Part shown: positions 30,234-39,750 of the stretch, piece after piece
Layout: every line of letters starts with the position of its first letter
Position numbering within the stretch: position 1 is the first letter of the stretch
The notes under the pieces: model-generated
Told to the model about the DNA's origin: nothing
The model's database searches: none
The model's input: only the letters and a program-made list of their open reading frames with translations
Origin: Leptospira bouyouniensis
Lineage (GTDB): Bacteria > Spirochaetota > Leptospiria > Leptospirales > Leptospiraceae
Length of the DNA: 64,000 nt
Assembly: GCF_004769525.1 (NCBI RefSeq)
Contig: NZ_RQFT01000012.1
Coordinates: forward strand, 566,001-630,000
Direction: 5' to 3'
Made by a program: the position numbers and the translations under genes

Positions 30234-33017
30234 ATGCATTTAAAAAGCCTAAACATTGTTGGATTCAAAACATTTGCAGATGAGACCGAGATCAATTTTG
30301 ATCCAGGATTTACCGCAGTCGTCGGACCTAATGGTTCCGGAAAATCAAATATTGTCGATTCCGTAAAATGGGTTTTTGGTGAAAAAAGTGCCAAGGGACT
30401 CCGTGGGGAAAAGATGGACGATGTCATTTTCCATGGAACAGAGAGTAGGCGAGCTGCTGGATTTTCGGAAGTATCCATTTTATTTGATAATGATGACCGT
30501 TTTTTCAATATTGATTACCCTTCAGTTAAAATCACTCGTAGGCTTTACCCTGATGGCGAAAATGAATATTACTTAAATGATATCCGCACCACAAGAAAGG
30601 ACATCGAAAAAACCTTACTCGATACAGGGATTGGTAAATCCAGTTATAGCATTTTGGAACAAGGACGAGTGGACCAAATCCTTAATTCCAAACCTGAAGA
30701 AAGAAGAGCCATCTTTGAAGAAGCAGCCGGTGTCAGTCGATTCAAACTCGACCGCAAAGAAGCCACAAAAAAACTAGAAGATACAAACCAAAACCTACTC
30801 CGTATCCATGACATCATGAGTTCCATGCAAAAGGATTTGGAAGTCAAAGAAAAACAATCCGAAAAAGCAGAACAGTATTTTAAACTCAAATCTGATTTAG
30901 ATGAATCGGATAAAAACTTACGTTACCTTAAGTTAAGAGATTTTAAACGTAGGATGAAAAAATCGGATGAAGAACTACTCGAGATCCGAGAAAAAAACAA
31001 ATCCATTTTATCTCTTATCCAAAACGAAACCAACTTGATTTCCGAAAAGGAAACGACTAAGGAAGCAAAAGAAAGAGAGATTGCAGAGATTGATAAAAAA
31101 CTATTTGATCATCTTTCCAAAAGCCAAATCCAAAAAGAAAAAATTGCCAAAAACAAAACCTTTATCCAGGAATATGAGTTACGCATTGGAGAAATCCTTT
31201 CTTCCTTAGAATTGGAAAACCAGGCCACAATCAAACTCGAAGTAGAAAAAAAAGCAATCGAACTTGAAAACGAACGCCAAAGGGAAATCCAAACCACCCT
31301 CCAAGACGAAATCACAGAATTAGAATCCAAACGTGTTTCCTTGGAACTATCCATCAAAGAAGAAGAAAAATCCATTGAGGAAAAAGAAGTTCGCATCGGG
31401 GAAAATGAAAAACGCCATATCACCCTTCGCGAAAAACAAAAAACTGTCATTCTCGAACTCATCCAAGAGTTAGAGAATAAAAAAAGAGAATCCAAAGAAG
31501 GGGAAGAAATCCGAAACCAAAATAAAAATGAACTTGTTTCCCTGGCAGAAGGTTTCCAAACCAAGTTACAAACTGCACTTTCTCTATTAGAAAATTCCAA
31601 ACTGATAGAAACAAAGGAATCGCTGAAAGAAATCCGAATGGATGTGTATTCCGAAAAACTCATCGCATTTTTGAAAAAGGAAGATGACTTCCGCAATTTA
31701 CTCTTTGATAAAGATGGAATTTTATCTAAAAAAGAATCCATCGACCAAGAGATTGAGGACATCATCCTGGAAAACGAAAACCTAACTCGTGGGATTCGGG
31801 ACAACCAAAGTAATATCATCCTTCACAGAAACCATTGGGAAGAGACTCGCAATCATATCGTTGAGTTAGAGAAAAAACTCCTCGAATCCAATTCTCGATT
31901 AGAAAACCAACAAAAAGACATTGTTGTTTTGGAAGAACGTATTGGTGAGATCCAATTGCGTATCAATGGAGCTAAAGAACAAGAAGCAGTCATTCGTGAG
32001 AAAAAAGAAACATTGGAAAAGGAAGTAGAGTTTCTTGAAAAAGAAATCGAAGAAGCTTACCAAGAATTCCTATCCATGAGTCGCATTTTGGAATCAGAAA
32101 AAGAAACCTTACAAACTTTGGTTGAAGAGATTTCCGGTATCAAATCGAATATTTCTAAAAACCAAGAGGTGTTCCAAAACCTTTTGCCTTTACTTTCAGA
32201 AAAAGAAAGAACCAGTTCCGCTCTAAAAGTACAAATAGATTCCCTTGTGGAAGAGTTGTATAATGATTATTCCTTAACGGATTCAGAACTCGAAACAGAA
32301 CGTGGGGGATTAGAGCTCGACCAAAAAGCAGAAGAAAGACGATTACGGTCTGCAAAGTCAGAGATCCAACTCTTAGGTTCCATCAATCCACTTGCGATTG
32401 AAGAGTATCGTAACATCAAAGAAATTTACGAACACAACCAAAAACAAAAACAAGACATCGAAAGTTCCAAAAAGGATATCGAAGAAGTTTTAAAACGAAT
32501 CAATGAAGAGTCAGAAAAACTTTTCCAAATGACCTTTGAAAAGATCAAAGAGAACTTCCAAGAGACGTTTTCTACCTTATTCAATGGGGGTCGTGCCACT
32601 CTAGAATTGACTGAAAAAGAAGACTCATTGAACTCGGGTGTAGAAATTATGGCGGAACCTCCAGGCAAACATGTTCAAAACTTACGTTTGTTATCTGGTG
32701 GGGAAAAGTCACTCACTGCGATTGCCCTGCTGTTTGCGATTTATATGGTGAAACCTAGTCCATTTTGTTTCTTAGATGAAATTGATGCAGCCCTTGATGA
32801 AGCAAACAAACTTCGGTTTTGTCAAATTTTGGACAGGTTCAAAGACAAAACCCAGTTTATTGTTGTTTCACACGCGCAGTCAACTATCTCGAGAGCCAAT
32901 GCGATCTTTGGTGTCACAAACGAGGAGCCAGGGATATCGAAAATCCTTTCCTTACGACTCGATGAAGCAAAATCGTTCTCTAAACAGATTTCACAAAAGA
33001 CTGGAACAGAAAATTAA
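30234..33017 (+). CDS. smc: SMC-family chromosome segregation ATPase, short form
   Basis: 927 residues against ~1150-1200 for usual bacterial Smc. The N-terminal head has Walker A 'GPNGSGKSN' (K37) and '[18 protein letters not shown]'. The C-terminal head has the ABC signature '[19 protein letters not shown]' (S821) and Walker B '[14 protein letters not shown]' (D848). Both match Smc rather than Rad50 or RecN. Residues ~165-745 are almost continuous coiled coil. No Gly-rich SMC hinge is visible; only a short break around residues 439-495 could turn the coil. It organises and segregates the chromosome. ScpA and ScpB are not in the window. Confidence 0.92.
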   Translation: MHLKSLNIVGFKTFADETEINFDPGFTAVVGPNGSGKSNIVDSVKWVFGEKSAKGLRGEKMDDVIFHGTESRRAAGFSEVSILFDNDDRFFNIDYPSVKITRRLYPDGENEYYLNDIRTTRKDIEKTLLDTGIGKSSYSILEQGRVDQILNSKPEERRAIFEEAAGVSRFKLDRKEATKKLEDTNQNLLRIHDIMSSMQKDLEVKEKQSEKAEQYFKLKSDLDESDKNLRYLKLRDFKRRMKKSDEELLEIREKNKSILSLIQNETNLISEKETTKEAKEREIAEIDKKLFDHLSKSQIQKEKIAKNKTFIQEYELRIGEILSSLELENQATIKLEVEKKAIELENERQREIQTTLQDEITELESKRVSLELSIKEEEKSIEEKEVRIGENEKRHITLREKQKTVILELIQELENKKRESKEGEEIRNQNKNELVSLAEGFQTKLQTALSLLENSKLIETKESLKEIRMDVYSEKLIAFLKKEDDFRNLLFDKDGILSKKESIDQEIEDIILENENLTRGIRDNQSNIILHRNHWEETRNHIVELEKKLLESNSRLENQQKDIVVLEERIGEIQLRINGAKEQEAVIREKKETLEKEVEFLEKEIEEAYQEFLSMSRILESEKETLQTLVEEISGIKSNISKNQEVFQNLLPLLSEKERTSSALKVQIDSLVEELYNDYSLTDSELETERGGLELDQKAEERRLRSAKSEIQLLGSINPLAIEEYRNIKEIYEHNQKQKQDIESSKKDIEEVLKRINEESEKLFQMTFEKIKENFQETFSTLFNGGRATLELTEKEDSLNSGVEIMAEPPGKHVQNLRLLSGGEKSLTAIALLFAIYMVKPSPFCFLDEIDAALDEANKLRFCQILDRFKDKTQFIVVSHAQSTISRANAIFGVTNEEPGISKILSLRLDEAKSFSKQISQKTGTEN

Positions 33018-33124
33018 GATTTAATCCGACAGAAGGTAAGGGTATCTTCTTTCGGAAACACTCCGCGTTAGTTTAGGTTAGACTCACAAGATTTTAACGG
33101 GTGGATTTGCGGTTATAGAAATTA

Positions 33125-33154
33125 AAAACCTAGGAGTGTGATCCCCTAGGTTTT
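33125..33154. terminator. Bidirectional intrinsic terminator between smc and the Cys-rich gene
   Basis: A perfect 10-bp inverted repeat, AAAACCTAGG and CCTAGGTTTT, with a 10-base loop. The arms supply a T-run on either strand. It lies between convergent genes, so it can end both smc (plus) and the Cys-rich gene (minus). Confidence 0.8.
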
Positions 33155-33194
33155 CCCTATCAATTTGGTAACTTTTTTCTCTTAAACTAAATGT

Positions 33195-33485
33195 TTATTT
33201 ATTTGCTTGCATCTCTTTCATGATGCAGCTAGAGAAAGCTTTGCATGTATCCCCAGCGGTAAGGCAACTTGCAATTTTGTTGTAGTATTTGGGACGATTA
33301 CAATTAAACTCACAACCTCTACGGAGTGTTGATTTTTGTTCTTCTGTTGCATTCGGATTCACTTGGACCGAACAATTGTAAAACTTATCACAAGCTTCTT
33401 TACACTTTGGAAAATCGGCTGCTTGGATGGATCCAGTAAATAACACTAGAACCAACATTGAAAAGAAACGGTTTGTTTTTTTCAT
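33195..33485 (-). CDS. Small Cys-rich secreted protein
   Basis: 96 residues. A signal peptide ('MKKTNRFFSMLVLVLFTGSI' and 'QAA') is followed by a ~73-residue mature protein with eight Cys ('KCKEACDKFYNC', 'GCEFNCN', 'SCLTAGDTCKAFSSC'), probably paired in disulfides in the periplasm or outside. It resembles the small Cys-rich families of leptospires; the function is unknown. GAGG lies seven to ten bases upstream of the ATG. It begins only 19 bases after the 3' end of the tRNA-Met gene in the same direction, with no terminator between, so it may be read from the tRNA promoter. Confidence 0.85.
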   Translation of the reverse strand: MKKTNRFFSMLVLVLFTGSIQAADFPKCKEACDKFYNCSVQVNPNATEEQKSTLRRGCEFNCNRPKYYNKIASCLTAGDTCKAFSSCIMKEMQANK

Positions 33486-33504
33486 ACCTTATCCTCTCGA
33501 TCTT

Positions 33505-33581
33505 TGGTAGCGAAGACGGGAGTCGAACCCGTGACCTCAGGGTTATGAATCCTGTGCTCTAACCATCTGAGCTACCTCGCC
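33505..33581 (-). tRNA. tRNA-Met (CAT anticodon), elongator type
   Basis: 77 bases on the minus strand fold as a cloverleaf. D arm GCTC/GAGC, anticodon loop TTCATAA with anticodon CAT, T arm ACGGG-TTCGACT-CCCGT, CCA encoded. The acceptor stem has G-U pairs at 1-72 and 6-67, and the anticodon stem ends in an A31-C39 mismatch. The paired first base and lack of the initiator GGG/CCC run argue for elongator Met. A tRNA-Ile2 (CAU modified to lysidine) is the alternative. Confidence 0.93.
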
Positions 33582-33660
33582 CTAACCGTTAGATCGTTTG
33601 GTAGAACTAAAACTTTAGTTCTTTTGTCATTTTTTGAATGGTTGGGGAATGGTAAACAAA

Positions 33661-33690
33661 AAAAAGCCCCGACGGTTGCCGGGGCTTTTT
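33661..33690. terminator. Intrinsic terminator of glnA
   Basis: Perfect 11-bp stem, AAAAAGCCCCG and CGGGGCTTTTT, with an 8-base loop, four bases past the glnA stop codon. On the minus strand the T-run follows the GC-rich stem as required. It is symmetric and could also stop plus-strand transcription. Confidence 0.9.
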
Positions 33691-33693
33691 CTC

Positions 33694-35154
33694 TTAGCAA
33701 GAGTAAGTAGTGAGGAATTCGTATGGGTGAGGGCGACCTTCCCATGGCCAAATTTCTGTTTCAAACTTATAGTGTTGGTAAGTTTGCAAAAAGTTTTCAG
33801 AGAAAACATCTCCTTGTTTGAAGATTGCTCTTTGAGCAAGCATCTCTTCCATTGCTTCACGGAGTGTGTGAGGCATTTGACGAATTCCTTTTTCACGGAT
33901 TTCATCAAGAGAAAGCTCAAATAGATCTTCTTCACGAGCAGGACCTGGATCGATTTTTTCTGTAACTCCAGCCAAACCAGCCATCAGTAGAGAAGCGAAC
34001 GCCAAATAAGGGTTAGCTGTTGAATCAGGAAATCTAAATTCTACACGTTTTGCTTTTTCACCATTTACGAAAGGAATACGGCAAGATGCAGAACGGTTTT
34101 GTGCAGAATAAGCTAAAATTGAAGGAGCTTCAAATCCTGGGATAAGTCGTTTGTAAGAGTTAGTCGATGCATTTGTAAACGCAGCACAAGCTCTTGCATA
34201 TTTTAATACTCCACCTACATAATTGAAAGCAAAGTCAGACAATCCTTGGTATTTGTCTCCAGCAAAAAGGTTTTTTCCACCTTTCCAAAGAGAGATATGA
34301 ACGTGCATACCGTTACCATTATCACCAAAAAGTGGTTTTGGCATAAAAGTAGCAGTTTTTCCGTGTTTGTGGGCAACCATCTTCACGATGTATTTTAATT
34401 TTTGAACATTGTCAGCCGCTTCAATGAGTGTTCCAAATTTAACGCCGATCTCACCTTGTGCTTGGGCAACTTCGTGGTGGACAACAAATGTTTCCATTCC
34501 GATGGATTCGAGAGTTTTCACAAACTCTGCGCGAAGGTCAACTTGGGAGTCAATTGGAGCTACAGGAAAGTAACCACCCTTTGTTCCAGGTCGGTGTCCT
34601 GAGTTAAAGTTGATTTTTCCAGTGTTATTTGTTCCTGGAATTTCGGAGTGAGTATTCCAGATCCCTTCGTTTGAATCCAATTCATAGTATTGGCAATTGA
34701 TTTCATCGCGTACTTTTAAACTATCAAAAACGAAAAATTCATTTTCAGGACCAAAGTATGCAGTATCTGCAATGCCTGACTTGTTCATGAATTCTAATGC
34801 TTTTTTTGCAATGGATCTAGGGCATTTTTCATAGTATTGGTTTTTATAGATGTCCCAAACATCACAAAACATAACGAGTGTTTTGTCTGCAGTGAACGGA
34901 TCTAAAAACGCCGTAGAAATTTCTGGATGTAATTGCATATCGGAAGCATTGATTGGCTGCCAACGAGCAATCGAAGATCCATCAAAAGGAATTCCTTTGA
35001 ATGTATCTTCATTTACGGAATTCACATAATACGATACGTGGTGCCACATTCCTTTGATATCCGTAAATCGGAAGTCATAGAAAAGGACTCCATTTTTTTT
35101 GGCATACTCAACCACTTCCTTTCCGGAAGTAAATTTTGGGGTTGCGAACTGCAT
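33694..35154 (-). CDS. glnA: Glutamine synthetase type I
   Basis: 486 residues. It condenses ammonia and glutamate with ATP; a dodecamer in the family. Present: '[13 protein letters not shown]', '[12 protein letters not shown]', '[14 protein letters not shown]', '[12 protein letters not shown]' and '[11 protein letters not shown]'. In place of the adenylylation site 'NLYDLP' there is 'DLFELSLDE', so the modified Tyr is Phe (F412). Regulation by GlnE at this residue is therefore impossible. AAGGAG lies seven bases before the ATG. It is a single-gene unit ended by the hairpin at 33661. No sigma-54 promoter was seen upstream. Confidence 0.96.
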   Translation of the reverse strand: MQFATPKFTSGKEVVEYAKKNGVLFYDFRFTDIKGMWHHVSYYVNSVNEDTFKGIPFDGSSIARWQPINASDMQLHPEISTAFLDPFTADKTLVMFCDVWDIYKNQYYEKCPRSIAKKALEFMNKSGIADTAYFGPENEFFVFDSLKVRDEINCQYYELDSNEGIWNTHSEIPGTNNTGKINFNSGHRPGTKGGYFPVAPIDSQVDLRAEFVKTLESIGMETFVVHHEVAQAQGEIGVKFGTLIEAADNVQKLKYIVKMVAHKHGKTATFMPKPLFGDNGNGMHVHISLWKGGKNLFAGDKYQGLSDFAFNYVGGVLKYARACAAFTNASTNSYKRLIPGFEAPSILAYSAQNRSASCRIPFVNGEKAKRVEFRFPDSTANPYLAFASLLMAGLAGVTEKIDPGPAREEDLFELSLDEIREKGIRQMPHTLREAMEEMLAQRAIFKQGDVFSENFLQTYQHYKFETEIWPWEGRPHPYEFLTTYSC

Positions 35155-35514
35155 TTGATTCTCCTTCGTTCAGAGGTCGGTCTGATTGTTGTAATCTGTT
35201 ATCTTTTTAAATGCAAGATTTATACCAAGGCATTTCGACCGAAATATAAGGGTTTCGTGGAGTTTCTAAGCAGATTGTTTTGAAACTAGTGCTTAATCAC
35301 GAAACGTATTGCTGTTTAAAAAGGATAAATGCTTAAAACACATGCATATTACATGGTAGTTAAGCCTCCGCCATTCCGAAGTATTGTAAGAAATGGGCTT
35401 TGTTCGGTCAATGGAATCCGGATTTTTTTTGAGCAAAAACTAAAAATTTTCAAATTCCTAGCAATGTATGTTTTTTTTGTGGCATTCATCCCCACCCGAG
35501 AAACTGTAGAAGGG
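35155..35514. other. Intergenic region between divergent glnA and the SpoIIE phosphatase
   Basis: 360 bases if the phosphatase starts at 35515. It must hold both promoters. The frame of the phosphatase is open back to 35329, but the encoded 62 residues look random. I see no clear -35/-10 pair, NtrC site or hairpin beyond the glnA ribosome site at 35161-35166. Confidence 0.5.
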
Positions 35515-37251
35515 ATGAGCTCTCGTAAACCTGACTTCGGTCACTACCAGCACTTGGAGAGTTTTATCCATTTGTCTAAGGATGCCATCTGGTGTTATGA
35601 ATTGGATGTTCCCATGCCCATCTCTCTTTCCAAAGAAGAACAAATGGAATACATTTGGAATCACTCAGTCGTCAAAGAATGTAATTTGGCGATGGTCAAG
35701 TTATATGGCTTCCAAAATTTGGAAGACGTCAGCGGAAAGTTTGTAAAAGACATTGTTACGTTAGAAAGTGTATACCTCTTACGGAAATTCATCGAAAATT
35801 CCTACCTATTAGAAGATTTTGAATACAAACAACAGAATTCTATTCTTCCAAAAGTGTTTCTCCTAAATACTCATGGTCAGGTTGTTGACGGCCATCTGAT
35901 TCGCATTTGGGGTCAACAAATTGAAATCTCAAATATCAGAGAGTCAGAGACAAAACTTTCTGGGTTACTCCAGTTTTCCCAAATTGTGACAGAGATCTCA
36001 AAAATGTTTGTCCATACGAAAGCAGAATTTGTATCAGATGCAATTCAGTTTGCGTTAGAAGAATTGGGAAAATACGCAAAAGCAGATAGGGTTTTTGTTG
36101 CTGAGATTTCTTCAGATAAACAATTTTTGTCAGTGAGTCATGAATGGTTGTTAGATGGAATTCCTTCATTATTTGAAGTCGGAACAAAACTTCCCATTGC
36201 CAAAATGAATCCCGAACGATTGGGAGTTCTTGCAGGAGATGGTCTGATTTATATACCCGACACAACTGCATTACATGATGAACCTTGGCACTTACAACTT
36301 TTCAAATCGGCAGAAGTTCGTTCCATTCTTGTGATTGGACTTCGAGATGAAGGGAATTTAATTGGAATTCTCGGTGTGACTACCTATCAAGATTTAGGTG
36401 ATTGGACAGATGAAACTAAGCAAATGTTAGGTCTTGTCGCTGGTTTTGTTTCCCAAGGTTTAGTACGTGCCAAAAATGAAATCAAACTAATGAAAAAGGA
36501 AAAAATCTTACAAAGATTTTATTCCGATGTAAAAGAAGATATGGCGCTTGCTAAAATGACACAAGAAGCATGGGTCGCAAAAGATTTTGGTCAAATACCA
36601 AATCTAAGAATGGAATCTCGTTTTTTACCGTATGATGATATTGGTGGGGACTTGATTTTATATGAAAAACCAAAACCTAATTGTATTGATATATTTTTTG
36701 GCGATATCTCTGGTCACGGAATTTCATCGGCATTGGTTTCAGGGATTGCTGCGGTTTCATTTAAAAAACATTCATATTTAGAATCTTCTCCGGCTGCCAT
36801 TTTGGAAGCTATGCATTTGGAATTAAAAACCATTATCTTCAAACACCATATTTCTGCTTGTGTGATGAGGATATTTCCTTTGGAACGTAGGATTGAATTT
36901 AGTTTTGCAGGCCACCCTCCCGTTGTGTTTTGGAATGAGAATGAACGGGTCATGAAATTTGTAAAAGATGAGATGTATCCGATTTTACTTCTTGAAGATT
37001 GGAAAGGAAAGAATATAGAAAAGACCTTTGCGCCTGGAGATCGTTTGTTATTATATTCCGATGGAATTTATGAATTGGAAGAAGAGGCTGGGGGTTACAT
37101 TGGCCTCGATGTATTTTTACAAGAACTATCGGAAATGATTTCCGTTTCCGATGACACGGATAGTCTCGTCAAAAAGATGATCGCCAATTGTCTCGTCGAA
37201 AAAGATAGAATCATCCACGATGATATTGCAGTTTTGTTTTTAGAATTTTAA
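35515..37251 (+). CDS. PAS-GAF-SpoIIE (PP2C-type) Ser/Thr phosphatase
   Basis: 578 residues from ATG 35515; an earlier ATG at 35329 would add a doubtful 62. Residues ~1-145 are PAS-like ('FIHLSKDAIWCYELDVPMPI'), ~155-330 a GAF domain ('EELGKYAKADRVFVAEISSD', 'VRSILVIGLRDEGNLIGILG'), then a short helix and the SpoIIE PP2C domain. Metal-binding acids are kept in 'YDDIGGDLI', 'FFGDISGHGISSALV', 'LLLYSDGIYE' and 'HDDIAVLFLEF'. Family members dephosphorylate STAS-type antagonists in response to the sensor domains. It is soluble with no membrane helix. The input signal and partner are unknown; the STAS protein at 17747 is one possible client. Confidence 0.9.
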   Translation: MSSRKPDFGHYQHLESFIHLSKDAIWCYELDVPMPISLSKEEQMEYIWNHSVVKECNLAMVKLYGFQNLEDVSGKFVKDIVTLESVYLLRKFIENSYLLEDFEYKQQNSILPKVFLLNTHGQVVDGHLIRIWGQQIEISNIRESETKLSGLLQFSQIVTEISKMFVHTKAEFVSDAIQFALEELGKYAKADRVFVAEISSDKQFLSVSHEWLLDGIPSLFEVGTKLPIAKMNPERLGVLAGDGLIYIPDTTALHDEPWHLQLFKSAEVRSILVIGLRDEGNLIGILGVTTYQDLGDWTDETKQMLGLVAGFVSQGLVRAKNEIKLMKKEKILQRFYSDVKEDMALAKMTQEAWVAKDFGQIPNLRMESRFLPYDDIGGDLILYEKPKPNCIDIFFGDISGHGISSALVSGIAAVSFKKHSYLESSPAAILEAMHLELKTIIFKHHISACVMRIFPLERRIEFSFAGHPPVVFWNENERVMKFVKDEMYPILLLEDWKGKNIEKTFAPGDRLLLYSDGIYELEEEAGGYIGLDVFLQELSEMISVSDDTDSLVKKMIANCLVEKDRIIHDDIAVLFLEF

Positions 37252-37298
37252 TTCGAATTTGATTTGAGATCGCAGGTTTTCTAGTGACTACTGGGATT

Positions 37299-38030
37299 TT
37301 AATTTTGGCGGTCGATTAAATCAAGAGCTTTGGCATCTGCTTCTGGGTATTTTGCTAAGTATTCCGAAACAATCTTCTTTTTCCCATCCAAAAGGTCCAA
37401 ATGGTTTTCAATGATATGGCCAAAATCTAATTTCCCTGTTACGATTTCATACCTTTCCGTTTCAATCGTTCCAAGGTCCAAATCCACAGGGACTTCATTG
37501 GCTTTGTCTGCATATTCTTTCGCTTTTTCCCAATAAGGAATGGCTTCTTTGTAAAAACTTTCTGCCACTCCAAAACTTTCCTTCAACTCATGGGCAAAGT
37601 CAAGGTTGTAAAAATACACATGCCGTTTGTCAAATTTGGAGGCAATTCGCATATATGAGCGCATGATTTGGATATTGATGTGCATAAACATCAGATTCCG
37701 ATATTTATAGTATTCTTGTTCGGTTTTTGTCTCACATAACGCGTGCTTTGGATGACGGAATCGTTTGTTTAATGCAATTTTTAACCAGTAGATATTTTTA
37801 CGAAGTTCATTATCATTGTAATGTTGTTTTAAATTGTATAATTCATAAAAATCTTCTAAGTATTTTGGTTCCCATTTGTGTAATTTGTAAGGAACCCAGT
37901 CCGAAAATTTGGTATAGGGACCATTTTTTTGATATTCATAATTGTAATCGATGTCCGTTTCCCAAGCTCCGAGGGAAAGGGAAAATAAGGCAAAGAAAAA
38001 ATAGAGATAAATCGGAATGCCTTGTTTCAT
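37299..38030 (-). CDS. Hypothetical exported protein
   Basis: 243 residues from ATG 38030, which opens with a signal peptide ('MKQGIPIYLYFFFALFSLSL' then 'GAWE'). A start at 38057 would put nine residues before it. The mature part is helical and Tyr/Lys/Glu-rich ('YELYNLKQHYNDNELRKNIY', 'EAIPYWEKAKEYADKANEVP') with a TPR-like feel in its second half. No lipobox and no recognised domain. It lies downstream of the response regulator on the same strand with a 51-base gap, so it might be part of that unit. Confidence 0.72.
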   Translation of the reverse strand: MKQGIPIYLYFFFALFSLSLGAWETDIDYNYEYQKNGPYTKFSDWVPYKLHKWEPKYLEDFYELYNLKQHYNDNELRKNIYWLKIALNKRFRHPKHALCETKTEQEYYKYRNLMFMHINIQIMRSYMRIASKFDKRHVYFYNLDFAHELKESFGVAESFYKEAIPYWEKAKEYADKANEVPVDLDLGTIETERYEIVTGKLDFGHIIENHLDLLDGKKKIVSEYLAKYPEADAKALDLIDRQN

Positions 38031-38081
38031 CTTTCCAAGTATCGGTGTAATTTCCATTTTTCATAAGGAAGATGTTGGTGA

Positions 38082-38762
38082 TTATAAAGGTTGGAGGGGG
38101 CCCATCCATTGGTAGCCGACACCCCTTACATTTCGAATGGATTCTTCCCCTAGGGCATCCCTCAAGCGTACAATCGCATTGTCTATGGTTCGTTCTGTTG
38201 GGAAACTGTCTTCGCCCACAATGTAGTCTAGAATTTCTGAACGGCTGAAGACTTTTGTGGGATCACTTAGGAGTAAGGCAAGGAGGGAACAATCCCGTTT
38301 GGAAAGAAGAGTTACCTGCCCATCTTCGTTTTTGACAAGGAAGGAGTCCAAATGGATTTCCTTTGAATTCATTTTCCATTTTTGACCGAAGTGAGGGCGG
38401 GTGAGAGAAACCACTCGCTCCAAACGGATCAGGAATTCTTTTAGATGAAACGGTTTTGGGATAAATTCGGAAGCACCTAGTTCAAAACCGCGGAGTCGCT
38501 CTTGTGCTCCCGCTTGTGCCGTCAGGAATAAAAAAGGTAGGTCTTTTTCCTTTGCGACGATCATCTCAGCAAGATCAAATCCATTACCATCTGGCAGGCG
38601 TAAGTCGAGAACCACCAAATCAAAAAGATTTGGTTTGTATACATCTCTTGCATCAGAAACTGATTTTACCCATTGCACGCGGTACTTATCCTGTTCCAAA
38701 CGTTCTTTTAATGTTTCACCAAGGCCTTCATCGTCTTCGACTAGTAAAATTCTTGGTTTCAT
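38082..38762 (-). CDS. OmpR/PhoB-type response regulator
   Basis: 226 residues. The receiver domain has the acidic pocket D10/D11, phospho-acceptor D53 ('VLDLRLPDGNGFDLAEM') and the Lys in 'EFIPKPFHLKEF'. A C-terminal winged helix follows ('LSKRDCSLLALLLSDPTKVF', 'ERTIDNAIVRLRDALGEESI'). The ATG overlaps the kinase stop (ATGA), which fixes the start. It acts with the kinase just upstream; target genes are not known. Confidence 0.95.
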   Translation of the reverse strand: MKPRILLVEDDEGLGETLKERLEQDKYRVQWVKSVSDARDVYKPNLFDLVVLDLRLPDGNGFDLAEMIVAKEKDLPFLFLTAQAGAQERLRGFELGASEFIPKPFHLKEFLIRLERVVSLTRPHFGQKWKMNSKEIHLDSFLVKNEDGQVTLLSKRDCSLLALLLSDPTKVFSRSEILDYIVGEDSFPTERTIDNAIVRLRDALGEESIRNVRGVGYQWMGPLQPL

Positions 38763-39646
38763 AACACCTCGTGGAAACAAAGTTTGACTTGAAAACCTTT
38801 TGTCGAACTTGGAAATTCTAGTTTCCCTTTCATCTTTTCCATTAATTTTTTCACAATATAGAGCCCGATCCCACTCCCACTGGTCTTCGAATGGCGTAAA
38901 AAGGGAAGGGTTAATTGTTTTTTGTTACCATTAAATCCTAACCCATTGTCTTCGAGTAAAAAACAAATTTTGTTTTTTTCTTGGAAGATGTGTAGTTTGA
39001 TTTGTTCTGCTTTCCCATGCCGTTTGGCATTCTCAGTAAGATTTTTTAACATAGCAAAAAAAGCTTTTTTGTCTATATACACTTTTTTTTGCAATGGTAC
39101 CTTAACCTCCCAAACTAGGTCTGGTTCATGGTGAGAATAAGAATCTTTTAATTCTTGTAAGGTGAGGTTTTCCAAATACAAAACTTCTCCTTGCATGAGA
39201 CTTGCAAGGTAAAATGCATTTCCCATTTGGGATTCAATCCTTTGGTTTTCTTTCCAAATTTTTTGCAGTTTGCGTTTGAGTTCGGGATTTTTTGTGTCTT
39301 CTAATAAAACTTCGATTTGCAGCTGTAAGCTGGCGATCGGTGTTTTCATTTCATGTGTGACAGTAGAAAAAAAATCGGAGATAAGTTTAGATCGTTTGTG
39401 GTCTCTGTAAGAAAGTACCGCTAAGGTCACCCCACCCAGCGTTAACATGGAAAGGAAAAATGAACCTTCCAGTTGTAACATACGGTTCACACGATTCAGT
39501 TCCAATTGCCTTTCCTGGCTAATGGATATTTCAGAAATGGTTTTGGCTTGGCGAAACCCTAAAATCCACCACCAGACTCCTAGTGAAAGAGTGAGGGAAA
39601 GCCATGCCAGAGAAAAAAACATACGAAATTGTGCTGATCCTCTCAA
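38759..39646 (-). CDS. Sensor histidine kinase
   Basis: 295 residues. Two membrane helices (~10-30 and ~62-80) enclose a short periplasmic stretch of ~30 residues, too small for a ligand domain. HisKA carries H98 in 'FFSTVTHEMKTPIASL'. The ATPase has the N box 'LKNLTENAKRHG', G1 'EDNGLGF' and G2 'SGSGIGLYIVKKLM'. There is no HAMP. It is the partner of the response regulator, with which it shares an ATGA overlap. Confidence 0.94.
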   Translation of the reverse strand: MRGSAQFRMFFSLAWLSLTLSLGVWWWILGFRQAKTISEISISQERQLELNRVNRMLQLEGSFFLSMLTLGGVTLAVLSYRDHKRSKLISDFFSTVTHEMKTPIASLQLQIEVLLEDTKNPELKRKLQKIWKENQRIESQMGNAFYLASLMQGEVLYLENLTLQELKDSYSHHEPDLVWEVKVPLQKKVYIDKKAFFAMLKNLTENAKRHGKAEQIKLHIFQEKNKICFLLEDNGLGFNGNKKQLTLPFLRHSKTSGSGIGLYIVKKLMEKMKGKLEFPSSTKGFQVKLCFHEVL

Positions 39647-39750
39647 TTTTGCCTCTCAAAACAAGATAAGGGTATGGGGAAGGACGACGAGCAAAAAAAG
39701 ATGTTGTCACATTGGCCCAACCCAAGAATTTATTTTTAAGGAGAACAACT

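Noticed and set aside
31109..31819. 236-codon minus-strand ORF inside smc
   Set aside because: Ser/Phe-rich antisense of the Glu/Lys coiled coil; typical shadow.
35329..35514. N-terminal extension of the SpoIIE phosphatase
   Set aside because: Residues look random, with no ribosome site; the PAS domain begins right after the later ATG. Not excluded fully.
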